From contig QMTB01000004.1 in the NCBI GenBank assembly GCA_003649845.1, positions 1 through 23,904 of the forward strand: DNA of 23,904 bases, read 5' to 3'. Position numbers and translations under genes: made by a program. This DNA comes from Thermoplasmata archaeon (lineage in GTDB: Archaea; Thermoplasmatota; E2; DHVEG-1). Below the pieces are notes generated by a model that saw only the letters and a list, made by a program, of their open reading frames with translations, had not been told where the DNA came from and ran no database searches. How positions within the stretch are numbered: position 1 is the stretch's first letter; each line of letters starts with the position of its first letter. Positions 7,862 to 16,433 of this stretch are shown piece by piece.

Positions 7862-8431
7862 ATGACAGTAGAAAAGATTATAAATCGAATTAAACGAGAT
7901 GCTTCCGAAACAGTAAAACAGATTATAAAAGAGGCAGAGGAGAAAGCTAAGGGGATTATAGAGGAAGCAAAAGAGGAAGCAAGAGGAGAAGCAAAAAAGA
8001 TTATAGAGGATGGAAGGAAGCAAGCAGAGAATATAAGGAGGATACATGTATCTAGGGCTAACCAAGATGCACAAAGGAGAATAATGAATATAAAAGAAGA
8101 GTTTATCGAGAGATGTTTCGCAAGAGCAGTGGAGAAACTACAGAATTTATCTGGAGATGAATATAAAAAAATAGTTGCTACTTTAATAGAGAAGGCTAGG
8201 AGAACCCTTGATGGAGATATAATTGCATATATATCTAGAGATGAAGATGAGGAAATATTGAAAAACTATGATATACCTGTCAAAGGACGTATTGAAGCAA
8301 TTGGTGGAGTTATACTACAATCAAAGGATGGAAGCAAAAGAATCGATAATACTTTTGAAGGCGTACTATCTAGGAGGAAACCAGTTATCCGTACAATTAT
8401 AGGTAAGATACTATTTACTGGGGTTGAATAG
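7862..8431 (+). CDS. atpE: A-type ATP synthase subunit E (peripheral stalk)
   Basis: 189 residues. Residues 1-90 are a charged coiled coil (KQIIKEAEEKAKGIIEEAKE) that pairs with subunit H. The C-terminal globular part (about 100-189) contains IEAIGGVILQSKDGS and IDNTFEGVL, characteristic of the E-subunit domain that clamps the A3B3 head. GAGG at 7854-7857 precedes the ATG. It lies 23 nt after K and 3 nt before C. Confidence 0.94.
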   Translation: MTVEKIINRIKRDASETVKQIIKEAEEKAKGIIEEAKEEARGEAKKIIEDGRKQAENIRRIHVSRANQDAQRRIMNIKEEFIERCFARAVEKLQNLSGDEYKKIVATLIEKARRTLDGDIIAYISRDEDEEILKNYDIPVKGRIEAIGGVILQSKDGSKRIDNTFEGVLSRRKPVIRTIIGKILFTGVE

Positions 8432-8434
8432 GTT

Positions 8435-9544
8435 ATGCTAGAATTCCTATTGGATCCTAGTAATCCATTTACATGGATACTTATAACTGGTATAATAGGT
8501 GGCGCTATCGGTGTAGTTATAAGACCGTTTATAACTACTATAGGTTTTGTATATCCTAATGCCAAATTTGAAGCTATGGGTAATCCATTTCTAGATGAAT
8601 CTATAGTACAGAGACTACTTGAAGTACATGATCTAAAAGGTTTTATAGAACAGGTTTCATCTTTTAAAGACTATCAAATTGAAGGAGAAACATCTGGTGA
8701 AATCCAAAGTTCTCTAGACAGAGTTTTAATTAGATTTATATATGAAATGCAGCGAGATAGCCCTAGGAAGATGCAAGAGTTTTATGATGCAGTATTACAG
8801 AGGATAGATTCATATCTTCTAAAAAATATTTTCAGGATGATTAATAGAGAAGAGGAGATCGATATCCCTCCAGAGAATGCAGTGTCTAATAAAACCTCTG
8901 AGTTAATAAAACTTCTATCCTCAGCAGAAAATAGAGAAGAAATCAAAGAGATACTATATAACAAAGGTTTTCCATCAGATTTTATAGATTCAGTTACAAA
9001 CCCAGAAAATGCTCCATTGATTATTGACAACGCTGTTGATAAATATATTATATCATTATTTAAAAAGGCTAAGGTTCCATATAGTTGTCTAAAAGGTAAA
9101 CAAGAATACATAGATAGATTATTAGATATATATAATATTCAAATAATTTTAAGAGCTAAGTATCTAAACTATGATGAAGAAACTTGTTTAAAGCTTTATA
9201 TAGGAGAAGGTAAAGAGTTACCATATTGGAAATATAAAGAATTAGTTCAACTATCAGATATATCTCAGATAATATCTCAACTAGATGGTACAAGTTATTA
9301 TAATTATATGAAAAATGTTTCAATAAAAGATTCTATTCAACCTATAATAATGACTTTAGATAAACTATTGCTATTATCCATTAGAGATATATCTATTGAT
9401 AATTATACAACTATTGGACCAACTCTTCGATTCCTAGTTTCAAAAGAAATGGAGATTAGAAATCTTAAGATTATTGCTAAAGGTATAGCTGAGGGATTAC
9501 CAACCGAGTTTATAAAACCATTACTTATCTTGGAGGAGAGATAG
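8435..9544 (+). CDS. atpC: A-type ATP synthase subunit C with hydrophobic N-terminus
   Basis: 369 residues, homologous to the funnel-shaped V-type d / A-type C subunit that joins the central stalk to the K ring. The conserved start of the family, usually a Tyr-Xaa-Asn-Ala-x-(V/F)-x-A-M pattern, appears only at residues 40-48 (YPNAKFEAM). Before it is an extension with a continuous apolar stretch (12-29, WILITGIIGGAIGVVI) followed by R30 and another apolar stretch. No internal ATG, GTG or TTG would remove the apolar stretch, so it is genuinely encoded. The rest is helical and of ordinary length. It ends 2 nt before the TTG start of F. Confidence 0.9.
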   Translation: MLEFLLDPSNPFTWILITGIIGGAIGVVIRPFITTIGFVYPNAKFEAMGNPFLDESIVQRLLEVHDLKGFIEQVSSFKDYQIEGETSGEIQSSLDRVLIRFIYEMQRDSPRKMQEFYDAVLQRIDSYLLKNIFRMINREEEIDIPPENAVSNKTSELIKLLSSAENREEIKEILYNKGFPSDFIDSVTNPENAPLIIDNAVDKYIISLFKKAKVPYSCLKGKQEYIDRLLDIYNIQIILRAKYLNYDEETCLKLYIGEGKELPYWKYKELVQLSDISQIISQLDGTSYYNYMKNVSIKDSIQPIIMTLDKLLLLSIRDISIDNYTTIGPTLRFLVSKEMEIRNLKIIAKGIAEGLPTEFIKPLLILEER

Positions 9545-9546
9545 AT

Positions 9547-9858
9547 TTGAAGATAATAGGTTTCTGCGATAGAGAAACAGCAATAGCTTTAAAATTAACT
9601 GGTATAAAAGATATAATTATCCCAGCGGAAGGAGAAGAGATAAAACAGTGGAATAAAATAGAAGAGCAAGAAGATATAGGTATAATCTTTATCACAGAGG
9701 AACTAGCAGATAAAATTGGGAAACGACTTAGAGAATATAGTTTACGTAACCTCATACCTATTATAATTGAAATACCAGATAAGAAAGGTAGAAGAAAAGA
9801 ACATATCGACTATATATCTTATCTTATAAAAAAAGCAGTTGGTGTTGAAAGAATATAA
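9547..9858 (+). CDS. atpF: A-type ATP synthase subunit F (central stalk)
   Basis: 103 residues, starting at TTG (9547), with GGAGGAGAG (9532-9540) 6 nt upstream inside the end of subunit C. The opening MKIIGFCDRETAIALKLTGI and the later IIFITEELADKI are typical of the Rossmann-like F subunit, which sits in the rotor shaft with D and can modulate ATPase activity. The C-terminus (about 85-103) is the usual extending helix. No ATG is available near the family start, so the TTG is well supported. Confidence 0.93.
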   Translation: MKIIGFCDRETAIALKLTGIKDIIIPAEGEEIKQWNKIEEQEDIGIIFITEELADKIGKRLREYSLRNLIPIIIEIPDKKGRRKEHIDYISYLIKKAVGVERI

Positions 9859-9880
9859 GATAACTGGAGGAATAAAAACC

Positions 9881-11653
9881 ATGGAGATCATAGGTAGGAT
9901 CATCCGGATATCTGGTCCTGTTATTGAAGCAGATAATATGCGTGGAGCAAAAATGTATGATGTAGTAAGAGTTGGAGAAGAACACCTCATAGGAGAGATT
10001 ATTAGATTAAATCAAGATGTTGCTACTATACAAGTATATGAGGATACATCTGGTTTAAAACCAGGTGAGAAGGTTGTATCTACGGGTAATCCATTATCTG
10101 CTGAACTTGGACCAGGTTTACTCACAAATATCTATGATGGAATACAGAGACCATTACCGAGGATATATGATGAAACAGGTGATTTTATACATCGTGGCGT
10201 AGAAGCTGATGCCCTTGATCATAAACATAAATGGCATTTTAAACCAACAGTTAAAGAAGGAGATAAAGTAGTAGGTGGAGATATCATAGGGGAGGTAGAG
10301 GAAACCTCTATTATTACCCATAGAATTCTTATACCACCTGGTTTAAACGGTGTTATAACCCATATAGATGAAGGAGATTATACAGTTGTAGATGATATAG
10401 GTTATATTAAAAACTCTGAAGGCGAAGAGATATCTTTGAAGATGCATCAATATTGGCCGGTACGTAAACCTAGACCTATTCAAAAGAAGTTTGATCCATC
10501 TTTACCTATGATCACTGGACAAAGAGTCATCGATACCTTCTTCCCGATAGCTAAAGGTGGAACAGCTGCTATACCAGGGGGTTTCGGAACAGGTAAAACA
10601 GTTACACTTCATCAACTAGCAAAATGGAGTGATGCACAAGTAGTAGTATATGTTGGCTGCGGAGAACGTGGTAATGAAATGACAGATGTACTCAGAGAAT
10701 TCCCTGAACTTAAAGATCCTCAAACCGGAGAACCTCTTATGAATCGAACTGTTTTAATAGCTAATACATCTAATATGCCTGTCGCTGCTCGTGATGCAAG
10801 TGTTTATACTGGTATAACCATAGCTGAGTATTATAGAGACATGGGTTATGATGTAGCGCTTATGGCTGATAGTACTTCTAGACTTGCTGAGGCTATGCGT
10901 GAGATCTCCGGTAGACTGGAAGAGATGCCCGGTGAAGAAGGTTATCCAGCTTATCTAGCATCTCGGCTAGCGGAATTCTATGAAAGAGCAGGTAGAGTTC
11001 AATTATTAGGTTCAAAACCTAGAGAAGGTTCTATATCTATAATGGGCGCAGTATCACCACCTGGAGGTGATTTCTCAGAACCAGTTGCTCAGAATACCCT
11101 TAGGATTGTTAAAGTATTTTGGGCACTTGATGCTGATCTAGCGGATCGTAGACATTTCCCATCTATAAACTGGTTGAAATCTTATTCATTATATCTAAGT
11201 GAGGTTTCCTCCTGGTGGACTAAGAAAGTTGGTGAAAAATGGCTTGAACTTAGAAATAAAGCTATGGCTATATTACAGAAGGAATCAGAGCTTCAAGAGA
11301 TAGTTAAACTAGTTGGACCAGATGCTCTACCAGCAAGAGAAAGAGGGTTACTAGAAACAGCTAGAATGATTCGAGAGGATTTCCTGCAGCAAAATGCATT
11401 CCATGAGGTAGATACATATTGTCCTAGTAAGAAACAATATGAGATGCTTCGTATTATACTAAAATTTGCAGATAAAGTAGAGGATGCAGTAGATAAACAT
11501 GTACATATCGATGATATACTTAAGATGAAAACTAGGGAGCAAATTGCGAGAATGGCTATTATATCAAATGAGGAATTTGAAGATAGATTCAAGGAAATAG
11601 AGAAGATGATGGAAGATGAATTCTCAAAATTAATTGAAGAGGTGGCTCCATGA
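9881..11653 (+). CDS. atpA: A-type ATP synthase catalytic subunit A
   Basis: 590 residues from the ATG at 9881, with GGAGG (9866-9870) 10 nt upstream. An in-frame ATA/GTG-side extension back to 9839 overlaps subunit F, lacks a ribosome binding site and is not family-like, so it is rejected. The N-terminal beta-barrel begins GRIIRISGPVIEA. The extra 'non-homologous' region follows (about 110-200). The P-loop is GGFGTGKT (233-240) with K239. MADSTSRLAEAMREISGRLEEMPGEEG holds the conserved nucleotide-binding and catalytic-interface residues. This subunit makes or hydrolyses ATP in the A3B3 head. It overlaps B by 4 nt (ATGA), coupling A and B translation in equal amounts. Confidence 0.97.
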   Translation: MEIIGRIIRISGPVIEADNMRGAKMYDVVRVGEEHLIGEIIRLNQDVATIQVYEDTSGLKPGEKVVSTGNPLSAELGPGLLTNIYDGIQRPLPRIYDETGDFIHRGVEADALDHKHKWHFKPTVKEGDKVVGGDIIGEVEETSIITHRILIPPGLNGVITHIDEGDYTVVDDIGYIKNSEGEEISLKMHQYWPVRKPRPIQKKFDPSLPMITGQRVIDTFFPIAKGGTAAIPGGFGTGKTVTLHQLAKWSDAQVVVYVGCGERGNEMTDVLREFPELKDPQTGEPLMNRTVLIANTSNMPVAARDASVYTGITIAEYYRDMGYDVALMADSTSRLAEAMREISGRLEEMPGEEGYPAYLASRLAEFYERAGRVQLLGSKPREGSISIMGAVSPPGGDFSEPVAQNTLRIVKVFWALDADLADRRHFPSINWLKSYSLYLSEVSSWWTKKVGEKWLELRNKAMAILQKESELQEIVKLVGPDALPARERGLLETARMIREDFLQQNAFHEVDTYCPSKKQYEMLRIILKFADKVEDAVDKHVHIDDILKMKTREQIARMAIISNEEFEDRFKEIEKMMEDEFSKLIEEVAP

Positions 11654-13023
11654 GTAAAATAGAATATACAACGGTTTCTGAGGTAACAGGTCCTCTAATG
11701 ATTGTAGAAGGAGTTAAAGATGTAGCATATAATGAGGTTGTAAAGATTAAAACTAGTAGTGGAGAGGAGAGGACAGGCCAAGTTTTAGAAGTTTATCTAG
11801 ATAAAGCAGTTGTACAAGTATTTGAGGGTACAAGAGGGCTTGATACTAAGAAAACCTCTGCTAGGTTTATAGGGGAAACAATGAAGTTAGGTGTATCGAG
11901 AGAGATGCTAGGTAGAATATTTGATGGAACAGGTAATCCAATTGATAATGCTCCGCCTATTATACCAGAGGATAGAAGAGATATCAATGGCAACCCTATA
12001 AATCCTTATGCTAGAGAATATCCCAGAGAGTTTATACAAACAGGTATATCCACTATAGATGGATTAAATACGCTTGTTAGAGGACAAAAACTACCTATAT
12101 TCTCTGGCTCTGGTTTACCACATAATGCTTTAGCTGCACAGATAGCTAGACAAGCGAAAGTACTTGGTGAAGAAGAAGAATTTGCAGTGGTATTCTGCGC
12201 TATGGGTATAACAAATGAGGAGGCCAATTTATTTATAAGAGATTTTGAAGACACTGGTGCACTTGAACGTACAACTATGTTTCTAAATCTAGCTGATGAT
12301 CCCGCTATAGAAAGAATAATTCTACCTAGAATGGCTTTAACATGTGCAGAGTATCTAGCTTTTGATCTCGATATGCAAGTTTTAGTAATATTAACTGATA
12401 TGACTAATTATGCAGAAGCACTTAGAGAGATAGCAGCTGCTAGAGAAGAAGTACCAGGTAGGAGAGGATATCCAGGTTATATGTATACGGATTTAGCGAC
12501 TATATATGAGAGAGCAGGACGTATTAAAGGGAAGAAAGGTTCTATAACACAGATACCTATGCTTACTATGCCAGATGATGATATAACACATCCTATACCA
12601 GACCTAACAGGTTATATCACAGAAGGGCAGATAGTATTAGATAGAGGGTTACATAAGAAGGGTATATACCCACCTATAGCTGTTCTACCATGTCTATCAA
12701 GATTGATGGATAGAGGAATAGGTGAAGGTAGAACGAGAGAGGATCATGCCGGTGTGGCTAACCAGTTATATGCTGCCTATGCAGAGGGTTGTGATCTTAG
12801 AGATCTAGTAGCAATAGTGGGAGAAGATGCACTTTCAGAGAGAGACAGAGCATATCTAAAGTTTGCAGATGCTTTTGAACAAGAATTCGTTAAACAAGGA
12901 GATCATGAGGATCGTAGTATACAACAAACACTAGATATAGGTTGGAAGCTTCTATCTAAACTACCTAGAGGAGAACTTAAGAAAATAGAGGAGAGATTTA
13001 TTAAAAAATATCTACCTAAGTGA
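11650..13023 (+). CDS. atpB: A-type ATP synthase regulatory subunit B
   Basis: 457 residues, the usual length. It opens with EYTTVSEVTGPLMIVEGV and has the non-canonical nucleotide site SGSGLPHN (152-159) in place of a P-loop, as in all B subunits. DMTNYAEALREIAAAREEVPGRRGYPGYMYTDLA is the conserved interface region. It alternates with A in the hexameric head and binds but does not hydrolyse nucleotide. AGGTGG (11640-11645) lies just before the ATG, inside the end of A. Confidence 0.97.
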   Translation: MSKIEYTTVSEVTGPLMIVEGVKDVAYNEVVKIKTSSGEERTGQVLEVYLDKAVVQVFEGTRGLDTKKTSARFIGETMKLGVSREMLGRIFDGTGNPIDNAPPIIPEDRRDINGNPINPYAREYPREFIQTGISTIDGLNTLVRGQKLPIFSGSGLPHNALAAQIARQAKVLGEEEEFAVVFCAMGITNEEANLFIRDFEDTGALERTTMFLNLADDPAIERIILPRMALTCAEYLAFDLDMQVLVILTDMTNYAEALREIAAAREEVPGRRGYPGYMYTDLATIYERAGRIKGKKGSITQIPMLTMPDDDITHPIPDLTGYITEGQIVLDRGLHKKGIYPPIAVLPCLSRLMDRGIGEGRTREDHAGVANQLYAAYAEGCDLRDLVAIVGEDALSERDRAYLKFADAFEQEFVKQGDHEDRSIQQTLDIGWKLLSKLPRGELKKIEERFIKKYLPK

Positions 13024-13029
13024 TAGCTG

Positions 13030-13677
13030 ATGGCAGAGCAGATTATAGAAGGTGTAAATCCTACTAGGATGGATCTACTGGAGATTAGAAAGAAGTTATC
13101 TCTAGCTGAGAAAGGACATATGCTTCTAGAGGAAAAGAGAGATGCACTTGTAGAGAGATTCTTCCATATAATAGATGAGAGGAATAAACTTAGAAAAGAG
13201 ATTGATGAATTGTTTAAACAAGCTTTTATATCGCTTATACAAGCAGAGATGATCATTGGCGAAGAGAGAGTTGAAGATGCAACAAGGTTTATACCTTCTA
13301 TCGGCGAAATCTCTTTTTCACAGGAGAATATAATGGGTGTGAAGATACCTAAGATAGATATAGAAAAAATTAGTTTCCAAGATAAACCTCTTTATAGTAT
13401 GATAGATACTTGTGCAGCTTTAGATGAAGCGCAACAAAGGTTTATAGTTATTCTAAAGAAGCTTTTAGAGTTAGTAAACCTAGAAGGAGGGATAAAAAAT
13501 CTTGCTGTTGAGATTGAAAAAACCAAACGTAGAGTAAATGTTTTAGAAAACAATCTTATACCAAAACTTAAAGCTACTCAGAGATATATTGAGATGCAGT
13601 TGGAGGAACTTGAGAGAGAGGATTTCTTCAGACGGAAACGTATTAAAGCCATAATGGAATCTAAGAAACAACTATGA
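13030..13677 (+). CDS. atpD: A-type ATP synthase subunit D (central rotor shaft)
   Basis: 215 residues. The opening with NPTRMDLLEIRKKLSLAEKGH and a long C-terminal coiled coil (about 135-200, including RRVNVLENNLIPKL) are diagnostic of subunit D, the gamma-like shaft that turns inside A3B3. It starts 6 nt after B. Its stop TGA overlaps the ATG of the following 51-residue membrane ORF. Confidence 0.95.
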   Translation: MAEQIIEGVNPTRMDLLEIRKKLSLAEKGHMLLEEKRDALVERFFHIIDERNKLRKEIDELFKQAFISLIQAEMIIGEERVEDATRFIPSIGEISFSQENIMGVKIPKIDIEKISFQDKPLYSMIDTCAALDEAQQRFIVILKKLLELVNLEGGIKNLAVEIEKTKRRVNVLENNLIPKLKATQRYIEMQLEELEREDFFRRKRIKAIMESKKQL

Positions 13678-13829
13678 TAAAACTAGAGGAAGACCCTATA
13701 TTAGGTAGATTCTTTGATACACCTGAGAAGAAAGCCAAATGGCTAATGAGGATAAAAATAGCTTATATAATATGGATTATCTTTCTTATAATAGGAATAT
13801 TTTTTATACTAGTAAGTTGGATACTGTGA
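13674..13829 (+). CDS. Small single-span membrane protein at the end of the ATPase operon
   Basis: A 51-residue ORF starts at ATG 13674, overlapping the subunit D stop by 4 nt (ATGA), and ends at TGA 13827-13829. Residues 1-28 are polar (IKLEEDPILGRFFDTPEKKA), and residues 29-50 form one strong membrane helix (AYIIWIIFLIIGIFFILVSW). The coupling to D and the clean helix argue that it is translated. Methanosarcina has a small hydrophobic gene, ahaG, in the same place after D. I cannot say whether this one is homologous. Its role could be in assembly or lipid contact of the enzyme, which is inference. Confidence 0.65.
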   Translation: MIKLEEDPILGRFFDTPEKKAKWLMRIKIAYIIWIIFLIIGIFFILVSWIL

Positions 13830-13925
13830 GATGATGATATGAAAGATGAAAAAAGAAAAGATTGATAAATAACAATCAATATCAAGAGTTAAGTTGAATA
13901 AATTTTTCATCGGATGAGGATAAAT

Positions 13926-15926
13926 ATGGAAGAGAACCTTGAATCAATTGACGAATGGATTAAAACACAGAAATTCAACACCACTGCAGAGATACAGGTA
14001 CCGGAACGTCTACTAGATCAAGTTATAGGTCAAGATAAAGCTGTAGCTGTTATTAGAAAAGCTGCTGAACAGAAGAGACATGTTATGCTAATCGGTGATC
14101 CCGGTACAGGTAAATCCATGATAGCTAGAGCTATGACAGAGTTCCTACCAAAAGAAGAACTAGAGGATATACTTGCTTATCCTAATCCTGAGGATCCTAA
14201 TACACCTCATATTAGAGTTGTACCAGGTGGTAAAGGTAAAGAGATTGTTAAAGCTCAGAGAGCTGAAGCTAAGAAACGTAGAGAACAACAAACTAGTATG
14301 GTTACAACTATAGTTTTTATGATAATTGCTCTCTCTATATTCGCTGCAGTTGCACCTGCTATAACAAGTGGAAATTGGAATGAAACACATATGGAATATG
14401 CTATCTTTGGTATAATAGCAGCTGTTATGATATTCCTTATATTCTCAAGAGGATCTATGTTTCAACGTCAAGAATTACAGCATGTTCCAAAGATATTAGT
14501 AGCTCATGATAAAGATGATAAACCTCCTTTTATAGAAGCTACAGCGGCACACTCAGGAGCATTACTAGGAGATGTACGTCATGATCCATTTCAATCAGCT
14601 GGACTTGAAACACCTCCACATCAACTGGTAGAAGCTGGTGCCATACATAGAGCACATAAAGGTGTACTCTATATAGATGAGATTAACACCCTTAGTTTAC
14701 CTTCGCAACAGCATCTACTAACAGCTATACAGGAGAAGAAATTTCAGATTACTGGGCAATCCGAGCGTAGCTTCGGAGCTATGGTTAAAACGGAACCTGT
14801 GCCATGTGATTTTATTCTTGTATCAGCTGGTAACCTTGATGCTTTGAAAGGTATGCATCCAGCTTTACGTTCTAGGATAAGAGGTTATGGTTATGAGGTT
14901 TATCTAAATAGTTGTATGCCAGATACCCATGAGAATAGAGAAAAATTAGTTAGATTTGTAGCTCAAGAAGTTAAGAAAGATGGTAAGATACCACATTTTG
15001 ATAAAGGAGCTGTCGCAGAGATTATACATGAAGCACAACGTAGAGCTGGTAGGAAAGGTAAACTTTCTCTACGTTTAAGAGAACTGGGTGGACTTGTTAG
15101 AACAGCTGGTGATATTGCATATGAGAAGGGTGATAAAATTGTTAACAGAGAACATGTTATTCAAGCTAAAGCTATCGCTAAATCACTTGAACAACAAGTA
15201 GTAGAGAGAGCTATTGAACAACAGAAAGCCTATAGATCTTTTAAAACAGAAGGTGTAGAAGTAGGTGTTGTCAATGGTCTCGCTGTTCACTCTGCTGATC
15301 CATCTATGAGTGAATTCGCAGGTCTTGTATTACCTATAGTGGCAGAGGTTACACCTGCAGGTTCAGAAGCAGAGGGAAAGGTCATAGCTACTGGTAGACT
15401 AGGGGAGATAGCTAAAGAATCGGTGTTGAATGTATCTGCTATAATCAAAAAATATATGGGTAGAGATATATCTAAACATGATATACATATACAGTTTATC
15501 GGTACCTATGAAGGTTTAGAAGGTGATTCTGCTAGTATCTCCGTTATAACTGCTGTAATCTCTGCAATGGAGAATGTACCTGTTAGACAAGATGTAGCTA
15601 TGACTGGTTCTCTAAGTATAAGAGGAAATGTCCTACCGATTGGTGGAGTGACAGCTAAGGTAGAAGCAGCTGTTAAAGCAGGTATTAAAAAAGTTATTGT
15701 ACCAAAGGCAAATCTACAAGATATTCTACTTGAAGAAGAGTATAGAGATAAGATTGAAATAGTACCAGTTGAAACCCTTACAGAGGTCATTGAACATGCT
15801 CTTAGTGGCCCGGGTAAAGAAGAATTATTAGAGAAACTTAGATTTCTAAAACCACCTAAGGTTACAGGTAAAGTAGAGAGTGAGATGGAGAAGAAAATTG
15901 AAACCTCTGAATCTGGTGAAAAATAG
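13926..15926 (+). CDS. lonB: Archaeal LonB, membrane-anchored ATP-dependent protease
   Basis: 666 residues from ATG 13926, with TGAGGA just upstream. An in-frame ATG at 13914 overlaps that ribosome binding site, so the later start is preferred. Walker A is GDPGTGKS (57-64). Two membrane helices (about 124-146 and 155-173) interrupt the AAA+ domain before Walker B LYIDEIN (248-254), the hallmark of LonB, and tether it to the inner face of the membrane. The C-terminal protease domain has the Ser-Lys dyad S535 (EGDSAS) and K578 (GGVTAK), spaced 43 residues as in known Lon proteases. It is the main membrane-side quality-control protease of euryarchaea. NadM follows with no gap. Confidence 0.96.
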   Translation: MEENLESIDEWIKTQKFNTTAEIQVPERLLDQVIGQDKAVAVIRKAAEQKRHVMLIGDPGTGKSMIARAMTEFLPKEELEDILAYPNPEDPNTPHIRVVPGGKGKEIVKAQRAEAKKRREQQTSMVTTIVFMIIALSIFAAVAPAITSGNWNETHMEYAIFGIIAAVMIFLIFSRGSMFQRQELQHVPKILVAHDKDDKPPFIEATAAHSGALLGDVRHDPFQSAGLETPPHQLVEAGAIHRAHKGVLYIDEINTLSLPSQQHLLTAIQEKKFQITGQSERSFGAMVKTEPVPCDFILVSAGNLDALKGMHPALRSRIRGYGYEVYLNSCMPDTHENREKLVRFVAQEVKKDGKIPHFDKGAVAEIIHEAQRRAGRKGKLSLRLRELGGLVRTAGDIAYEKGDKIVNREHVIQAKAIAKSLEQQVVERAIEQQKAYRSFKTEGVEVGVVNGLAVHSADPSMSEFAGLVLPIVAEVTPAGSEAEGKVIATGRLGEIAKESVLNVSAIIKKYMGRDISKHDIHIQFIGTYEGLEGDSASISVITAVISAMENVPVRQDVAMTGSLSIRGNVLPIGGVTAKVEAAVKAGIKKVIVPKANLQDILLEEEYRDKIEIVPVETLTEVIEHALSGPGKEELLEKLRFLKPPKVTGKVESEMEKKIETSESGEK

Positions 15927-16433
15927 ATGAAAGCTCTCTTCATAGGGCGTTTTCAACCGTTTCACTTAGGGCATCTAAAGGTTTTAACTGGTTTATCAGA
16001 TAGATATGATTTTATTATAGGTATAGGTTCTGCTCAATATGGTAATACATATGATAATCCTTTTACTTTAGATGAACGAATAGAGATGATTAAAGAGAGT
16101 CTTAGAGATTCTAATGTAAAATATGCGATCTATACTATACCTGATATACATGATTATTCCAGATGGGTTGATCATGTATGTTCTATTGTACCGTCTTTTG
16201 ATATAGTTTTATCTAATAATCCTGTCACCAGGAAACTTTTCGAAGAAAAAGGTTTTAAAGTAGAAAATATACCAAAGTATAATCGTAGTTTGTATTCTGG
16301 AAGGGAGATTAGACGGAGGATTAGTAAAAACGAGAGATGGGAGGATTTAGTTCCAGTAGCTGTAGTTAAAATTATTCATAGTATAGATGGTGTTAGAAGG
16401 ATACAAAACCTTTACTCCTCAAGAAGTCAATGA
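15927..16433 (+). CDS. nadM: Nicotinamide-nucleotide adenylyltransferase (archaeal type)
   Basis: 168 residues. GRFQPFHLGH (7-16) contains the nucleotidyltransferase HxGH motif with H13 and H16, and SGREIRRRI (124-132) is the second substrate-binding motif. The enzyme makes NAD+ from NMN and ATP, the last step of NAD synthesis. The ATG is the base after the lonB stop, with GGTGA (15915-15919) inside lonB as ribosome binding site, so the two genes are very likely co-translated. The last 41 bases overlap the 3' end of the opposite-strand surface protein gene. Confidence 0.95.
   Translation: MKALFIGRFQPFHLGHLKVLTGLSDRYDFIIGIGSAQYGNTYDNPFTLDERIEMIKESLRDSNVKYAIYTIPDIHDYSRWVDHVCSIVPSFDIVLSNNPVTRKLFEEKGFKVENIPKYNRSLYSGREIRRRISKNERWEDLVPVAVVKIIHSIDGVRRIQNLYSSRSQ

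Noticed and set aside
9839..9880. 14-residue N-terminal extension of ATPase subunit A
   Set aside because: It overlaps subunit F, has no ribosome binding site and precedes the family-typical MEIIGRIIRISGP start, which has GGAGG upstream.
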